Origin: TA-21 sp035620895 | Lineage (GTDB): Archaea > Thermoproteota > Nitrososphaeria > Nitrososphaerales > Nitrososphaeraceae | DNA length: 64,000 bases | Assembly (NCBI GenBank): GCA_035620895.1 | Contig: DASPFY010000039.1 | Location: 1 to 64,000 of the forward strand | Direction of reading: 5' to 3' | Shown: piece by piece, positions 41,669-50,310 of the stretch | Numbering within the stretch: the first letter of the stretch is position 1 | How the letters are laid out: each line of letters starts with the position of its first letter | Program-made: the position numbers and the translations under genes | The notes under the pieces: generated by a model | Database searches by the model: none | The model's input: only the letters and a program-made list of their open reading frames with translations | Told to the model about the DNA's origin: nothing

Positions 41669-42280
41669 TTAAATTTTAAATCTTGAAACTTTAGATGAAT
41701 TAATTATATTTGTAACTTGAGTTTTTAATGAGTCAATATCTATATCATGATAATTGCCGTATGCATTATTTAGTTTAACTAGTGCTCGCTTCATTATAGA
41801 AATACAGATTGCTTGTTCTCCTTTTTGGTAATGCACTAAAGCAGCAGCGACAAGGATTATCCCGTTTAACAAAGCTCTTTCATCACCCTGAGTATGTTTC
41901 CATGTACCCTCAAGAACTTCATGCGTTTTCCAATATTTCTCACTATTGAAAAGTTTGCGCGCCATTTGTAGAGAAATTTTTTTATCAAGATCAGCTTCAA
42001 CAATTCTATCCAATTCTACAATTGAGCCGATCCCTGATAGTTTTGACTTTATTTTTTCTATTTCTAATGTAGAAGGAACACTCATATCAAGTTCTATAAA
42101 ATGAGTTGCAATCCTGGCATCTCTAATGATAATTTTGTAATCTTGTAAAATATTTCTTGATAAGGAAAGGATCGAACTTGCATCTTGTGGAAGGTACTTT
42201 TCATTATTTAGATACACCATGTATCTTAACAATTGATTTGCCAAATCTCTATTCTGTAATCTATATGTGCCATATACCAA
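41669..42280 (-). CDS. DUF309 family protein
   Basis: A 203-residue protein. The C-terminal half carries the DUF309 signature: 'LFNSEKYWKTHEVLEGTWK', 'RALLNGIILVAAALVHYQKG' with conserved His/Glu residues that suggest a small helical hydrolase-like or metal-binding fold. The N-terminal 100 residues are alpha/beta without a known domain. Function of DUF309 is unknown; it lies between gatE and a methyltransferase with no obvious operon. Confidence 0.8.
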   Translation of the reverse strand: MVYGTYRLQNRDLANQLLRYMVYLNNEKYLPQDASSILSLSRNILQDYKIIIRDARIATHFIELDMSVPSTLEIEKIKSKLSGIGSIVELDRIVEADLDKKISLQMARKLFNSEKYWKTHEVLEGTWKHTQGDERALLNGIILVAAALVHYQKGEQAICISIMKRALVKLNNAYGNYHDIDIDSLKTQVTNIINSSKVSRFKI

Positions 42281-42458
42281 AATAAGTTATTGCATAAAAA
42301 GGAGGGTAATATGATGCCATATTCATAAGTTCAAGCTGGAAATTGCACGGCCGAAAGGTACTTTAATATGGTAAAAATAGAAGGGAGATATCAAAGGTTT
42401 TAACAAGCAGGGTACTATTGAATAAAAGTCCCAATATTTTACTGCTAAATGATTAGCT

Positions 42459-43286
42459 TTAGCTTTTAAGGAGAGTAAACAAATACGGAGTTTCTTTCTT
42501 CTCATCAAGAGTCCAGGAGCTTGGTAGACTTAAATATTCGATTATTTTCAATCCACAATCGTCTATGAATTTTCCCCATCCCCATTTGGATCTATCGCGA
42601 GAGTATCTCCTGTAGGTATGGCTTCCCATTAATGTAATACCCACATTATGTAATTTATCCCTATATTTTTCAAACTGATTTGTTATGCCATAAGATATCA
42701 TTTCTCCAGATTCAGGCAAAGCTGAGATGAAGATCATGGTATTCTCAAGTTCCAATTGTGAGTAGTCTATCGAATTGGAGTCACCGTTAATTACTTGAAA
42801 TTTTACGTTACTAAAAAAAGATATTTCATTTTGCAGGTCGCATAGATCTTTATCAATCTCTACTCCCACGGAATTAAGACCAAGTATGCTTCCACAGAAC
42901 AACAATCTTCCGTCGCCCGACCCGATATCAATGATATTTTTAAATCCCAAATCTTTTGCAACCAGAGCCATTACTAATGCAGAGAGTCCCCAAGTTGGAA
43001 GAAATGGCTGATAGTTTGTATCATATTTCTTTGAACTTAACCAAAACTGATTAATATCTCCTTCATATGAAATGCAAGGAATATTAGCGAGGTTGATGCT
43101 TTGCTCCTTGTAGTAAATTTTGTTAAACTTAAAGAAAGTATGTAGTTTTTTCAAATGTGATTTATCAAATAGACTTTGATGATTTGGATCTGGGATAAAC
43201 TCTCTAATATGATTGTATGAATGAACCTTGTTAAGATATTCATTCTTAAGTTTAATCAAATTTTGTGCCAAATAATTGAGATCCAT
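42459..43286 (-). CDS. Class I SAM-dependent methyltransferase-like protein
   Basis: A 275-residue protein with motif I 'IIDIGSGDGRLLFCGSILG', the acidic strand 'SVGVEIDKDLCDLQNE' and downstream 'MIFISALPESG' strand. The N-terminal 100 residues are predicted helical. The arrangement is a class I Rossmann methyltransferase; the substrate is not evident. It stands alone, 178 bases upstream of the DUF309 gene on the same strand. Confidence 0.8.
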   Translation of the reverse strand: MDLNYLAQNLIKLKNEYLNKVHSYNHIREFIPDPNHQSLFDKSHLKKLHTFFKFNKIYYKEQSINLANIPCISYEGDINQFWLSSKKYDTNYQPFLPTWGLSALVMALVAKDLGFKNIIDIGSGDGRLLFCGSILGLNSVGVEIDKDLCDLQNEISFFSNVKFQVINGDSNSIDYSQLELENTMIFISALPESGEMISYGITNQFEKYRDKLHNVGITLMGSHTYRRYSRDRSKWGWGKFIDDCGLKIIEYLSLPSSWTLDEKKETPYLFTLLKS

Positions 43287-43527
43287 TCAATTCTCACACT
43301 GGTATATATTTATGAGAAAATATTGCTCCATCTGGGCATAGTTACAATAATAACATTGTTAGGATCTAAATAGTTCAAGGCTATCTGAATAGGTACATCC
43401 TATTAATTAGAATTTATCAATTTACGATAGATCGCAATGAATGTCATTGTTGTTACTCGCATTAATATCGTTTTATTGAAACGGGCAAATGATGAATGCA
43501 AGGAGGCGAGATCTCATTATCCTGTAT

Positions 43528-44442
43528 TTATTTCATCAGCTTCAATAGAATACTTGGAACTTCAGCGGGTCTTTTTGCGACAGGAATGTTGAGTCTAGAG
43601 AAACTCGAAATTTTAGATTCTGCCGAACCATAATTTCCATAAACTATTGCTCCTGCATGTCCCATTCTTTTTTCCTTTGGAGCAGATCGTCCGGCAACAT
43701 ACGCCACAACTGGTTTATTGAAACTTGTTTTTTCTATATATTGAACCAGGGATTCCTCGGCATCTCCTCCTATTTCTCCCACTACTACCACTGATTCGAC
43801 CTCATCTCGATCGCTTATTAGCTCAAAAGCTTCGATCAAATTTGTTCCGTTAATTGGATCTCCACCTATTCCCAATGCTATTTTTTGGCCTATTCCTTCC
43901 CTTGACAAATGATAAGAAACTTCATACATCAGAGTCCCACTCCTAGAAAAAACTGCCGTATTTCCCTTCGTGAATGGTTGAGAAGGCATTATCCCTATTT
44001 TATTTACTGAGGGGATAATAACTCCCGGAGTATTTGGGCCTATTATCCTTGCACCATTAGTCTGTGCGTAGTCTAAGGCTTCCATGGCATCACGAACTGG
44101 AACGTGTTCAGGGATAGCTACAAGTAATTTTATTCCGTTATTCACCGCATCCTTTACTGCAGAAAGAAAGAATTGAGCAGGAACAAATATTCCAGATATC
44201 TTTGCATCAAAGTTCTTACTAGCATCCTTTACAGAATTGAAAACTGGGATTCCTTCAAATGATTGTCCGCCTTTATTAGGAGTGACACCTGCGACAATAT
44301 TTGTGCCATATTCTCTCATTAACCTAGTGTGAACTGAACCAAAATTTCCTGTTATCCCCTGAATTATAACTGGTTTATTACCATGGTCAGCATCATCAGG
44401 TTTACCTACTAGAATATCAAAAATATCAAAGTTTTTGGACAT
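43528..44442 (-). CDS. sucD: Succinyl-CoA ligase (ADP-forming) alpha subunit
   Basis: Catalyses succinyl-CoA plus ADP/GDP plus Pi to succinate. The 304 residues carry the CoA-binding N-terminal domain ('VIIQGITGNFGSVHT', 'GTNIVAGVTPNKGGQSFEG'), then the phosphohistidine loop 'GRSAPKEKRMGHAGAIV'. It starts directly at the sucC stop, giving the normal sucC-sucD operon. It closes the TCA-type cycle with aconitase. The ADP-forming 3-hydroxypropionyl-CoA and 4-hydroxybutyryl-CoA ligases of this group are fused proteins and differ from this one. Confidence 0.96.
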   Translation of the reverse strand: MSKNFDIFDILVGKPDDADHGNKPVIIQGITGNFGSVHTRLMREYGTNIVAGVTPNKGGQSFEGIPVFNSVKDASKNFDAKISGIFVPAQFFLSAVKDAVNNGIKLLVAIPEHVPVRDAMEALDYAQTNGARIIGPNTPGVIIPSVNKIGIMPSQPFTKGNTAVFSRSGTLMYEVSYHLSREGIGQKIALGIGGDPINGTNLIEAFELISDRDEVESVVVVGEIGGDAEESLVQYIEKTSFNKPVVAYVAGRSAPKEKRMGHAGAIVYGNYGSAESKISSFSRLNIPVAKRPAEVPSILLKLMK

Positions 44443-45555
44443 CTATTTGCTCAATCCTATGTACTGTACTAGTGATGAAATTGCTTCTTCTACGGTATCA
44501 TATAGTTTTGCATTACTGTTAGAAAGCATTTTTTTTGATTTATCAGATTCTGCCCCTGATATCCTGGCATAAATAGGAACACTAATCATACCATCTTCAT
44601 AAGCATTTATTATAGCTTGAGCCACCAAATCCGTTCTAACAATACCGCCGAACAAATTTACTAAAATGGCCTTTATTTTTGATAATTTGCTTATGACTTC
44701 TAATGCCTTGTAAATTGTTTCCGTTGTAGCCCTTCCACCAAAATCCAAAAAGGCGCCCGGCTTTCCACCCGCATCATTTACGATGTCCAGTGTTGACATG
44801 ACAAGACCAGCACCATTACCTATTATTGCAATGTTTCCATCTAGCTCAACGAAAGAAAAACCGCTCTTTTCCGCTTGCTCCTGTAACTCAGAAATTTGGA
44901 CATACTTTCTTAATTCGGGATGTCTGAATAATGAATTATCATCAATAATTATTTTAGCGTCCAGTGCCAAACAAGTTCCATCTTTTAGTACGGCCAGAGG
45001 ATTGATCTCTGCCAATTCTGCCTCCTTTTCTCTAACAAGCTTTGCCAGCTTTATCACAACATTTGAAAACGACTCGGCAGTTACACCATTAAGGCCCAAA
45101 TTTTTCGTAATGCTCTCTGCATTTGATTGTGTTAGCCCTGTAATAGAAATGTCCTGAATTACTTTATTTTCAACACTTTCAATATCCATTCCTCCTTGAG
45201 AGGACGAAATTAATGAATAGGTCCTTTTTCCTCTGTTCAGGAACAATGAGAAATAAAGCTCTTTATCTATGTCTACAGCTTCTTCAATTAAGATTACTTT
45301 TGGAAGTTCTCCTTTTACTTCTTTGTTCATTAATTCTGTAAACTTCGCTGCTAGCTCTTCCATTATCATACATTTCAGTATTGCACCAGCCTTTCCTCTA
45401 CCACCAACAGTTAATTGAGATTTAAGTACTACAGGGAATTGTAGTTTGGCCTCAATCTGACTCAATTCATGTTGGCTTCTGACAAGATATGATTTTGGGA
45501 CAGCAATATCATACTCTGTAAATAATTCTTTTCCCTGGTATTCTAATAACTTCAT
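44443..45555 (-). CDS. sucC: Succinyl-CoA ligase (ADP-forming) beta subunit
   Basis: ATP-grasp subunit that binds nucleotide. The 370 residues show 'MKLLEYQGKELFTEYDI' at the N terminus, 'VVLKSQLTVGGRGKAGAI', 'AELAEINPLAV' for nucleotide/metal binding, and the C-terminal 'DFGGRATTETIYKALEV' and 'LVNLFGGIVRTDLVAQAI' signatures. It is first in the sucC-sucD operon. Its start is about 93 bases from the divergent small membrane protein gene, whose TATA box lies in between. Confidence 0.96.
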   Translation of the reverse strand: MKLLEYQGKELFTEYDIAVPKSYLVRSQHELSQIEAKLQFPVVLKSQLTVGGRGKAGAILKCMIMEELAAKFTELMNKEVKGELPKVILIEEAVDIDKELYFSLFLNRGKRTYSLISSSQGGMDIESVENKVIQDISITGLTQSNAESITKNLGLNGVTAESFSNVVIKLAKLVREKEAELAEINPLAVLKDGTCLALDAKIIIDDNSLFRHPELRKYVQISELQEQAEKSGFSFVELDGNIAIIGNGAGLVMSTLDIVNDAGGKPGAFLDFGGRATTETIYKALEVISKLSKIKAILVNLFGGIVRTDLVAQAIINAYEDGMISVPIYARISGAESDKSKKMLSNSNAKLYDTVEEAISSLVQYIGLSK

Positions 45556-45618
45556 TCAGCAAGAATGTGAAGCCTATGTGGTGACTTATAATCCTATACA
45601 AGTTACCCGGTTTGAAAA

Positions 45619-45627
45619 TTTATATAT
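45619..45627 (+). promoter_or_regulatory. TATA box of the 56-residue membrane protein gene
   Basis: TTTATATAT, 22-30 bases before ATG 45649. It is a strong archaeal core promoter at the expected distance, which supports real transcription of the short gene. Confidence 0.55.
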
Positions 45628-45648
45628 CTTCTCTTAAATCCGTATGCT

Positions 45649-45819
45649 ATGGTTGAGAAGATGACTGCGGTGTGGCTCATTATATTGACAATAGTTGCCT
45701 GTGCGGCAGTACCTGCTGTCATGATTTGGTTGACAACAACACCCAGTACGCCGAAACCTCACCTGCTACTTGGCATTGGTGAATTTTTTCCATCTGGAAA
45801 TAGTTTGCTCAACATGTAG
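45649..45819 (+). CDS. 56-residue single-helix membrane protein
   Basis: ATG 45649 to TAG 45819. It begins 'MVEKMTAVWLIILTIVACAAVPAVMIWLT', a charged start followed by a long transmembrane helix, and continues with a Pro/Thr linker 'TTPSTPKPH' and an amphipathic tail. A TATA box lies at the correct distance. There is no homologue that I recognise. It sits in the 420-base gap between sucC and the GHKL ATPase. Confidence 0.6.
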   Translation: MVEKMTAVWLIILTIVACAAVPAVMIWLTTTPSTPKPHLLLGIGEFFPSGNSLLNM

Positions 45820-45975
45820 AATAATCTTGACATCGTGAAAAACAATTGCCAAATATTTCTGTGGCTTTGTTCAACAATTAATTTTTGGAATGACAAAAAT
45901 GGCTATGGCTACAATGAGATTGATAAAAATATAAACGAGTAATAAATAAAGGTGAGAGATTGAAACATAGTAACC

Positions 45976-47589
45976 ATGACAATTGCTCTAAAGGTGCATC
46001 CATCTTTCTTCAAGGAATTTGCTACAAAGACATGGGTTTCTCCTGCTGACGTCATAAAAGAACTGATTGAAAATGCCTTTGACGAGGACGCAACAAGGGT
46101 TCTAATAACTATTCTGAGCGATAATTCAATTTCAATTGAGGATAATGCTGGAATGGATGAAACTGAGATTCAGAAATTTTTGCTTTTAGGTTCACCCCAT
46201 AAGAAAGTTGATTCTATTTCACCGAAGTTAAAACGTGTTAGAACGGGTAGATATGGAACGGGTAGACTTTCTTTTCTTACATCATTTGGAAAAATGAAAA
46301 TTAGAACTCGAAAAGGTAACTATCACAAATCATTTTTAATCGATACAAAATCACTAGATGCGCTATTTACCGGCAAGTCTAATTTGCACGAGATCAGAGA
46401 AACACGTCTATCGAGAGATGGAACAGAGATAATAGTTAGTGATGCCAAATCATTTGTTGATGAATTAAGACTAATAAAGGAAATTAGAAAATTGGCAGTC
46501 CTCAGGCATCCGCTTTTTGAAGTATACATAAAAAAATCGGCAAAATTCAAAGAATGGAGTTTTTCTGATGCTGAATTGATAGGAGTTCCGGAAATACAGG
46601 GTCACAGAATACCATTAGGCCTTGACAAGGGAAACATAGTTGGTGAAATAACTGTAGCTCGTAGACCACTAACTGAAGATGAGCGAGGCATTGCAGTAAT
46701 GGTAGGCGGTCATATAGTTATGAGGACCTTATTTGGATTTGATTCCAAAATACCCAGAGTGACTGGATTTGTAAGATGCGATTCATTAACATCTAGATTC
46801 GCTGATAAATCTGCTATAATAGAAGATAAGGAATTTGAGAACTTTTCAAACCTTATGAAAAAGTTCATAGTCGATACGGTCATACCTAGTCTTACTCTCT
46901 ATGAAGATGTTCTTGTCACTCGTGAAGAGTCAAAAATTTACAAACAGATAGATAAAGTTCTTGGTCAGGCCGTAATTGAAACCCTCGAGCCGTATGAAGA
47001 AATAGAAGGATACGAGATAGTTGAAACCAAGAAAATTGTATCAAAACCTAGTAGTAAACCATCATCCATTCCTGCGGAAGATAATTTGTTCGATAAATCA
47101 ATAGATGACGAATACAAAGACATTACCAAGGACGAAATCAAACAATCAAGAGACACAGTTAGTGAAAAAGGGAGGAGTCAGGAGACCATGGGGGGCGGGG
47201 ATAACACAGTGCCAAATTATCTATACAGTGGACAAAGTACAGATAACTATGAAAATGTAACGGTTACAACTCAGATAAAAAAACCACTAATTAAGAAAAC
47301 CTTTGCACTAAAAAAAGTTGGATACAAGATCATTCCGTACGAAGATGAAACTGATTCAAGATATAGTTTCATAAACGAAAATGTAGTATTTGTGAACAAG
47401 GCAAATCCAACATATAAGGCGGAATCTTCACGAGGAGAGGAATTCCTTTTGAGGCATATCATGAATATAGTAGCACAAGCTGTGGCTGAGTCAAGACATC
47501 CAGAAGGAAAGGAAGCATTGGAATTGCAAAACAGGCTAGTCTCTGAGGCAATTAGGATTCATGATACATTCTTAACAAAATCTCCTTGA
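45976..47589 (+). CDS. GHKL (Hsp90/MutL/MORC-type) ATPase
   Basis: The N-terminal 330 residues form a GHKL ATPase: N box 'VIKELIENAFDEDAT', G1 box 'IEDNAGMDETEI' and G2 box 'RYGTGRLSFLTSF'. A second conserved segment 'RGIAVMVGGHIVMRTLFGF' resembles the transducer region. Residues 340-440 are a charged, low-complexity linker; the last 90 residues form a new globular part ('ESRGEEFLLRHIMNIVAQAV'). It lacks topoisomerase VI-B, MutL endonuclease and histidine-kinase hallmarks. It lies 70 bases before proteasome beta in the same direction. A chaperone- or DNA-linked role is possible. Confidence 0.75.
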   Translation: MTIALKVHPSFFKEFATKTWVSPADVIKELIENAFDEDATRVLITILSDNSISIEDNAGMDETEIQKFLLLGSPHKKVDSISPKLKRVRTGRYGTGRLSFLTSFGKMKIRTRKGNYHKSFLIDTKSLDALFTGKSNLHEIRETRLSRDGTEIIVSDAKSFVDELRLIKEIRKLAVLRHPLFEVYIKKSAKFKEWSFSDAELIGVPEIQGHRIPLGLDKGNIVGEITVARRPLTEDERGIAVMVGGHIVMRTLFGFDSKIPRVTGFVRCDSLTSRFADKSAIIEDKEFENFSNLMKKFIVDTVIPSLTLYEDVLVTREESKIYKQIDKVLGQAVIETLEPYEEIEGYEIVETKKIVSKPSSKPSSIPAEDNLFDKSIDDEYKDITKDEIKQSRDTVSEKGRSQETMGGGDNTVPNYLYSGQSTDNYENVTVTTQIKKPLIKKTFALKKVGYKIIPYEDETDSRYSFINENVVFVNKANPTYKAESSRGEEFLLRHIMNIVAQAVAESRHPEGKEALELQNRLVSEAIRIHDTFLTKSP

Positions 47590-47659
47590 CGTATTTCAAT
47601 TACAGTCTAAAAATCGACGAAACGACTAAATCTAACTACATTCACTACTAACCAATCAT

Positions 47660-48256
47660 ATGGCCTTTCAATTTATGCCTGGTGCTACCGCTATAGGTAT
47701 GACTTATCAAGACGGCATTCTTCTTGCTGCTGAAAAACGTATTTCGTATGGAAATTTTGTAGTAAATAAGAATACAAGGAAAATATTCCCAATAACTGAT
47801 CAAGTTGCAAGTGCATGTGCAGGTATGGTTGCGGATATGCAAGTTCTGGCAAGACAAGTAGAAGCACTCGCAAAGATTAGAAAATTAGAGACAAGGAGGG
47901 AGATGGCTACAAATTCTGTCGCAAAATTAATGTCCGTCATAATGTTCGAAAGAAGGTACTTTCCATTACTAACCCAAGTAATTGTTGGAGGCGTACAGAC
48001 TATACCTGAAATTTATACGCTAGATCCTTTAGGTTCACTTCTTCCTGACAACTATGCAGCAGTAGGCACTGGAGCAGAATTAGCGTTGGGACTAATAGAC
48101 TCGGAGTACAAGAAGAACATGTCAGAAGATACATCCAAGAAACTTGCTATCAAGGCAATAAAGTCGTCAGTACAGAGAGATTCAGCAAGTGGCGATGGTA
48201 TTGATATTTTGACGATAACAAAAAAGGGAATTGAACAAGAATCTATGAGTCTATGA
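47660..48256 (+). CDS. psmB: Proteasome beta subunit lacking the Thr1 nucleophile
   Basis: 20S proteasome beta-type protein of 198 residues. The short propeptide 'MAFQFMPG' leads to 'ATAIGMTYQDGILLAAEKRIS'; in active subunits the residue after Gly is the catalytic Thr1, but here it is Ala. Asp17 and Lys33 equivalents are kept ('QDG', 'EKR'). The rest ('GTGAELALGLID', 'SASGDGIDILTI') is normal. Archaea of this group encode a second, active beta subunit, so this one is probably the structural, regulating partner, as described for Sulfolobus beta1. It follows the GHKL gene. Confidence 0.92.
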   Translation: MAFQFMPGATAIGMTYQDGILLAAEKRISYGNFVVNKNTRKIFPITDQVASACAGMVADMQVLARQVEALAKIRKLETRREMATNSVAKLMSVIMFERRYFPLLTQVIVGGVQTIPEIYTLDPLGSLLPDNYAAVGTGAELALGLIDSEYKKNMSEDTSKKLAIKAIKSSVQRDSASGDGIDILTITKKGIEQESMSL

Positions 48257-48307
48257 TTTGAAAGATTTATTTGCAAAATCAGCAATCTTCTGAAATCGCC
48301 AAGTGTA

Positions 48308-48790
48308 TTATGCCCTGATAGTTTTTTTCGTTTCCCAGTATACATCCCCGATATGGTGTACATTGTTCAAAACAACTCCCTTTTCCATTTTCCTTCCGTT
48401 CACGTCATCAACTAGCGAAATACATACTGCAAGTTCCTTCTTGTGGGTCTGATCTTTTACCAGTACTATTTCAGATTCGTTGAAAGTAGTAAAATCCGTA
48501 ATGCCAGGCCTCATAATATTTGCGCCGTTACAAACAAATTTCACTGCGTTCATGTCGACCTGCACCGATGCAAAGTGATTCAATAGTTCATGTTGGGTTA
48601 GATGTGGAATTATAAGGTCAGGTGCTAATTGTATTGCAACTAGATTGTTTCCCACAAGGAGCCGCCTTTTTCCATCTATAACGTAAGCTTGTAGATTCTT
48701 AATGGCACCAACGGAATTTATTGGCCAAGATTTACTAATCTGACCTGTGATGTCATGGACTTCTCTCTTTGATAGTGAATGCACTTTCAA
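48308..48790 (-). CDS. MCT-1/Tma20-like pre-PUA and PUA domain protein
   Basis: A 160-residue protein. The N-terminal pre-PUA part ('KREVHDITGQISKSW', 'AYVIDGKRRLLVGNN') is followed by the PUA fold with 'KFVCNGANIMRPGITDF' and 'GVVLNNVHHIGDVYW'. This layout is that of eukaryotic MCT-1 and archaeal homologues that bind the 40S/30S platform and take part in tRNA recycling or re-initiation. It fits with ABCE1 in this window. The gene converges on proteasome beta. Confidence 0.88.
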   Translation of the reverse strand: MKVHSLSKREVHDITGQISKSWPINSVGAIKNLQAYVIDGKRRLLVGNNLVAIQLAPDLIIPHLTQHELLNHFASVQVDMNAVKFVCNGANIMRPGITDFTTFNESEIVLVKDQTHKKELAVCISLVDDVNGRKMEKGVVLNNVHHIGDVYWETKKTIRA

Positions 48791-48888
48791 TTATTTTGTT
48801 CTCGTTTTTGAATTATTTATCAATATCCATAATTGAGTTCCTTTACACTAGAGTAGATGAATCGAAATAATTCGTTAATATTTGAAAC

Positions 48889-49422
48889 TCAAATATTATG
48901 ATGATATGATAAACTTGCTATTTTTTTTACACGTTCAACTCCATTAATTTTTTGGATTACTAGTTGTGTTTGTTCAGTAACAAGGTGGGTCCATTTAATA
49001 TTTTTCAACATTCTCCTTCTAATTTCAGTGCCTGAAAGATCATCGCGATTTACTAGTTTTGGTTCTTTCACGGTGATATTTCTTTGTATGAAAAGGTAAC
49101 CTGTAAATTCATTATTTGTAAAAACAACGTCATACTTGGGGACTAACATATCAACAGAATGAGTCCATGTAGAATGGACATTTGTATCAGGAACGGGAAC
49201 TATTAGGGTCTTTTTGCAATCTATCATGGTATCTGCATTCAGCGAATCTTTTATCATAGATATTCTCTCTCCGGCGGTAAATGGATTTTTTGGATCATAA
49301 CTTGCTTCAGAACTACCAATAACAATTATCAGTTCATCTATATTTGTGAATGCGAATTTGATTGCGGCTATATGACCCAAATGGAACGGTTGAAACCTAC
49401 CTATGAACAAACCCCTTGACAA
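48889..49422 (-). CDS. Nicotinamide-nucleotide adenylyltransferase, archaeal type
   Basis: Makes NAD from NMN and ATP. The 177 residues include 'GRFQPFHLGHIAAIK' with the HxGH motif and 'SGTEIRRRML' for the ISSTxxR nucleotide motif, plus an archaeal 'VPVPDTNVHSTW' substrate loop. It belongs to the NadM family, normally a hexamer. It stands alone, in the same direction as the MCT-1-like gene 98 bases downstream and divergent from sufC. Confidence 0.94.
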   Translation of the reverse strand: MSRGLFIGRFQPFHLGHIAAIKFAFTNIDELIIVIGSSEASYDPKNPFTAGERISMIKDSLNADTMIDCKKTLIVPVPDTNVHSTWTHSVDMLVPKYDVVFTNNEFTGYLFIQRNITVKEPKLVNRDDLSGTEIRRRMLKNIKWTHLVTEQTQLVIQKINGVERVKKIASLSYHHNI

Positions 49423-49488
49423 ATTGGTATAAAGTAGAAGATGAATAATTTAAATTTTGAATAAAGTAACTCAATATTTATATTATGT

Positions 49489-50310
49489 TTGAAAAACAAG
49501 AGACTTGTGGTTTTTTTAGATATAAATAACCTATCAGCCAGTATTGATGGTAAACAAATTCTCAATGATCTCCACTTTGGAATGGACAGAGGTCAGGTTC
49601 ATGCCATAATGGGTCCAAACGGCTCCGGAAAAAGCACTCTTGCAAATGTTATAATGGGTCATCCAAAATATACCGTTACATCAGGGACTATACTTGTTGA
49701 CGGCGAAAATATTCTTGATATGACTACGGAGGAAAGAGCTAAGAGAGGCCTCTTCTTAGGTTTTCAATACCCTACAGAGATTCCAGGAGTGGGTTATAGT
49801 CATTTTTTGAGAAACGCTTACAACATTCTGAACAAAAGTTTGAGTGGGAAACAAAAAGATAGAGAGGTATTTTTAACGGTAAAGGAATTTCATGAATATC
49901 TGAAAAAAAATCTAGATAATGTTGGTCTTCAAACAACATTTTTGAGTAGATATCTGAATGAAGGCTTCTCTGGCGGGGAGAAAAAAAGATCTGAAGTTAT
50001 GCAGATGCTTGTACTCAAACCAATAATTGCCATTCTTGACGAACCGGATTCTGGTTTGGATATTGATGCAATCCAAGCAGTTGCACAAGCAATAAACATA
50101 CTAATATCGACAGGAGCTGGATTATTGATCATCACACACTACGCAAGAATTCTAAGATATTTATCAAAACTTGACAAAGTGCATGTAATGGCAAAAGGAC
50201 AGATTATCAAATCTGGGGGAAAAGAGCTCTCCGAAGAATTAGAAGTCAAAGGATATGGATGGATAGGATTGTCTGACGAAGGCAGTAACCAACAAGCTTC
50301 GAAATCATAG
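49489..50310 (+). CDS. sufC: Fe-S cluster assembly ATPase SufC
   Basis: Cytosolic ABC-type ATPase that drives the SufBD scaffold. Walker A 'GPNGSGKST', signature 'FSGGEKKRSE', Walker B 'IAILDEPDSGLD', and the SufC-specific 'FLGFQYPTEIPGV' in the Q-loop region are all present. Start codons possible are TTG 49489 and GTG 49507; a TATA-like TTTATATT at 49477-49484 lies about 25 bases before the GTG. sufB and sufD are not next to it here; the neighbour downstream is a convergent antiporter gene overlapping by six bases. It would supply clusters for aconitase and ABCE1. Confidence 0.94.
   Translation: MKNKRLVVFLDINNLSASIDGKQILNDLHFGMDRGQVHAIMGPNGSGKSTLANVIMGHPKYTVTSGTILVDGENILDMTTEERAKRGLFLGFQYPTEIPGVGYSHFLRNAYNILNKSLSGKQKDREVFLTVKEFHEYLKKNLDNVGLQTTFLSRYLNEGFSGGEKKRSEVMQMLVLKPIIAILDEPDSGLDIDAIQAVAQAINILISTGAGLLIITHYARILRYLSKLDKVHVMAKGQIIKSGGKELSEELEVKGYGWIGLSDEGSNQQASKS

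Noticed and set aside
43528..45555. Reading sucCD as the 3-hydroxypropionate/4-hydroxybutyrate cycle CoA ligases
   Set aside because: Those enzymes are fused ADP-forming acyl-CoA synthetases in this group; this pair has the separate SucC/SucD layout.
45976..47589. Topoisomerase VI subunit B for the GHKL ATPase
   Set aside because: No helix-two-turn-helix and transducer arrangement of TopoVI-B and no subunit A gene nearby; the C-terminal half differs.
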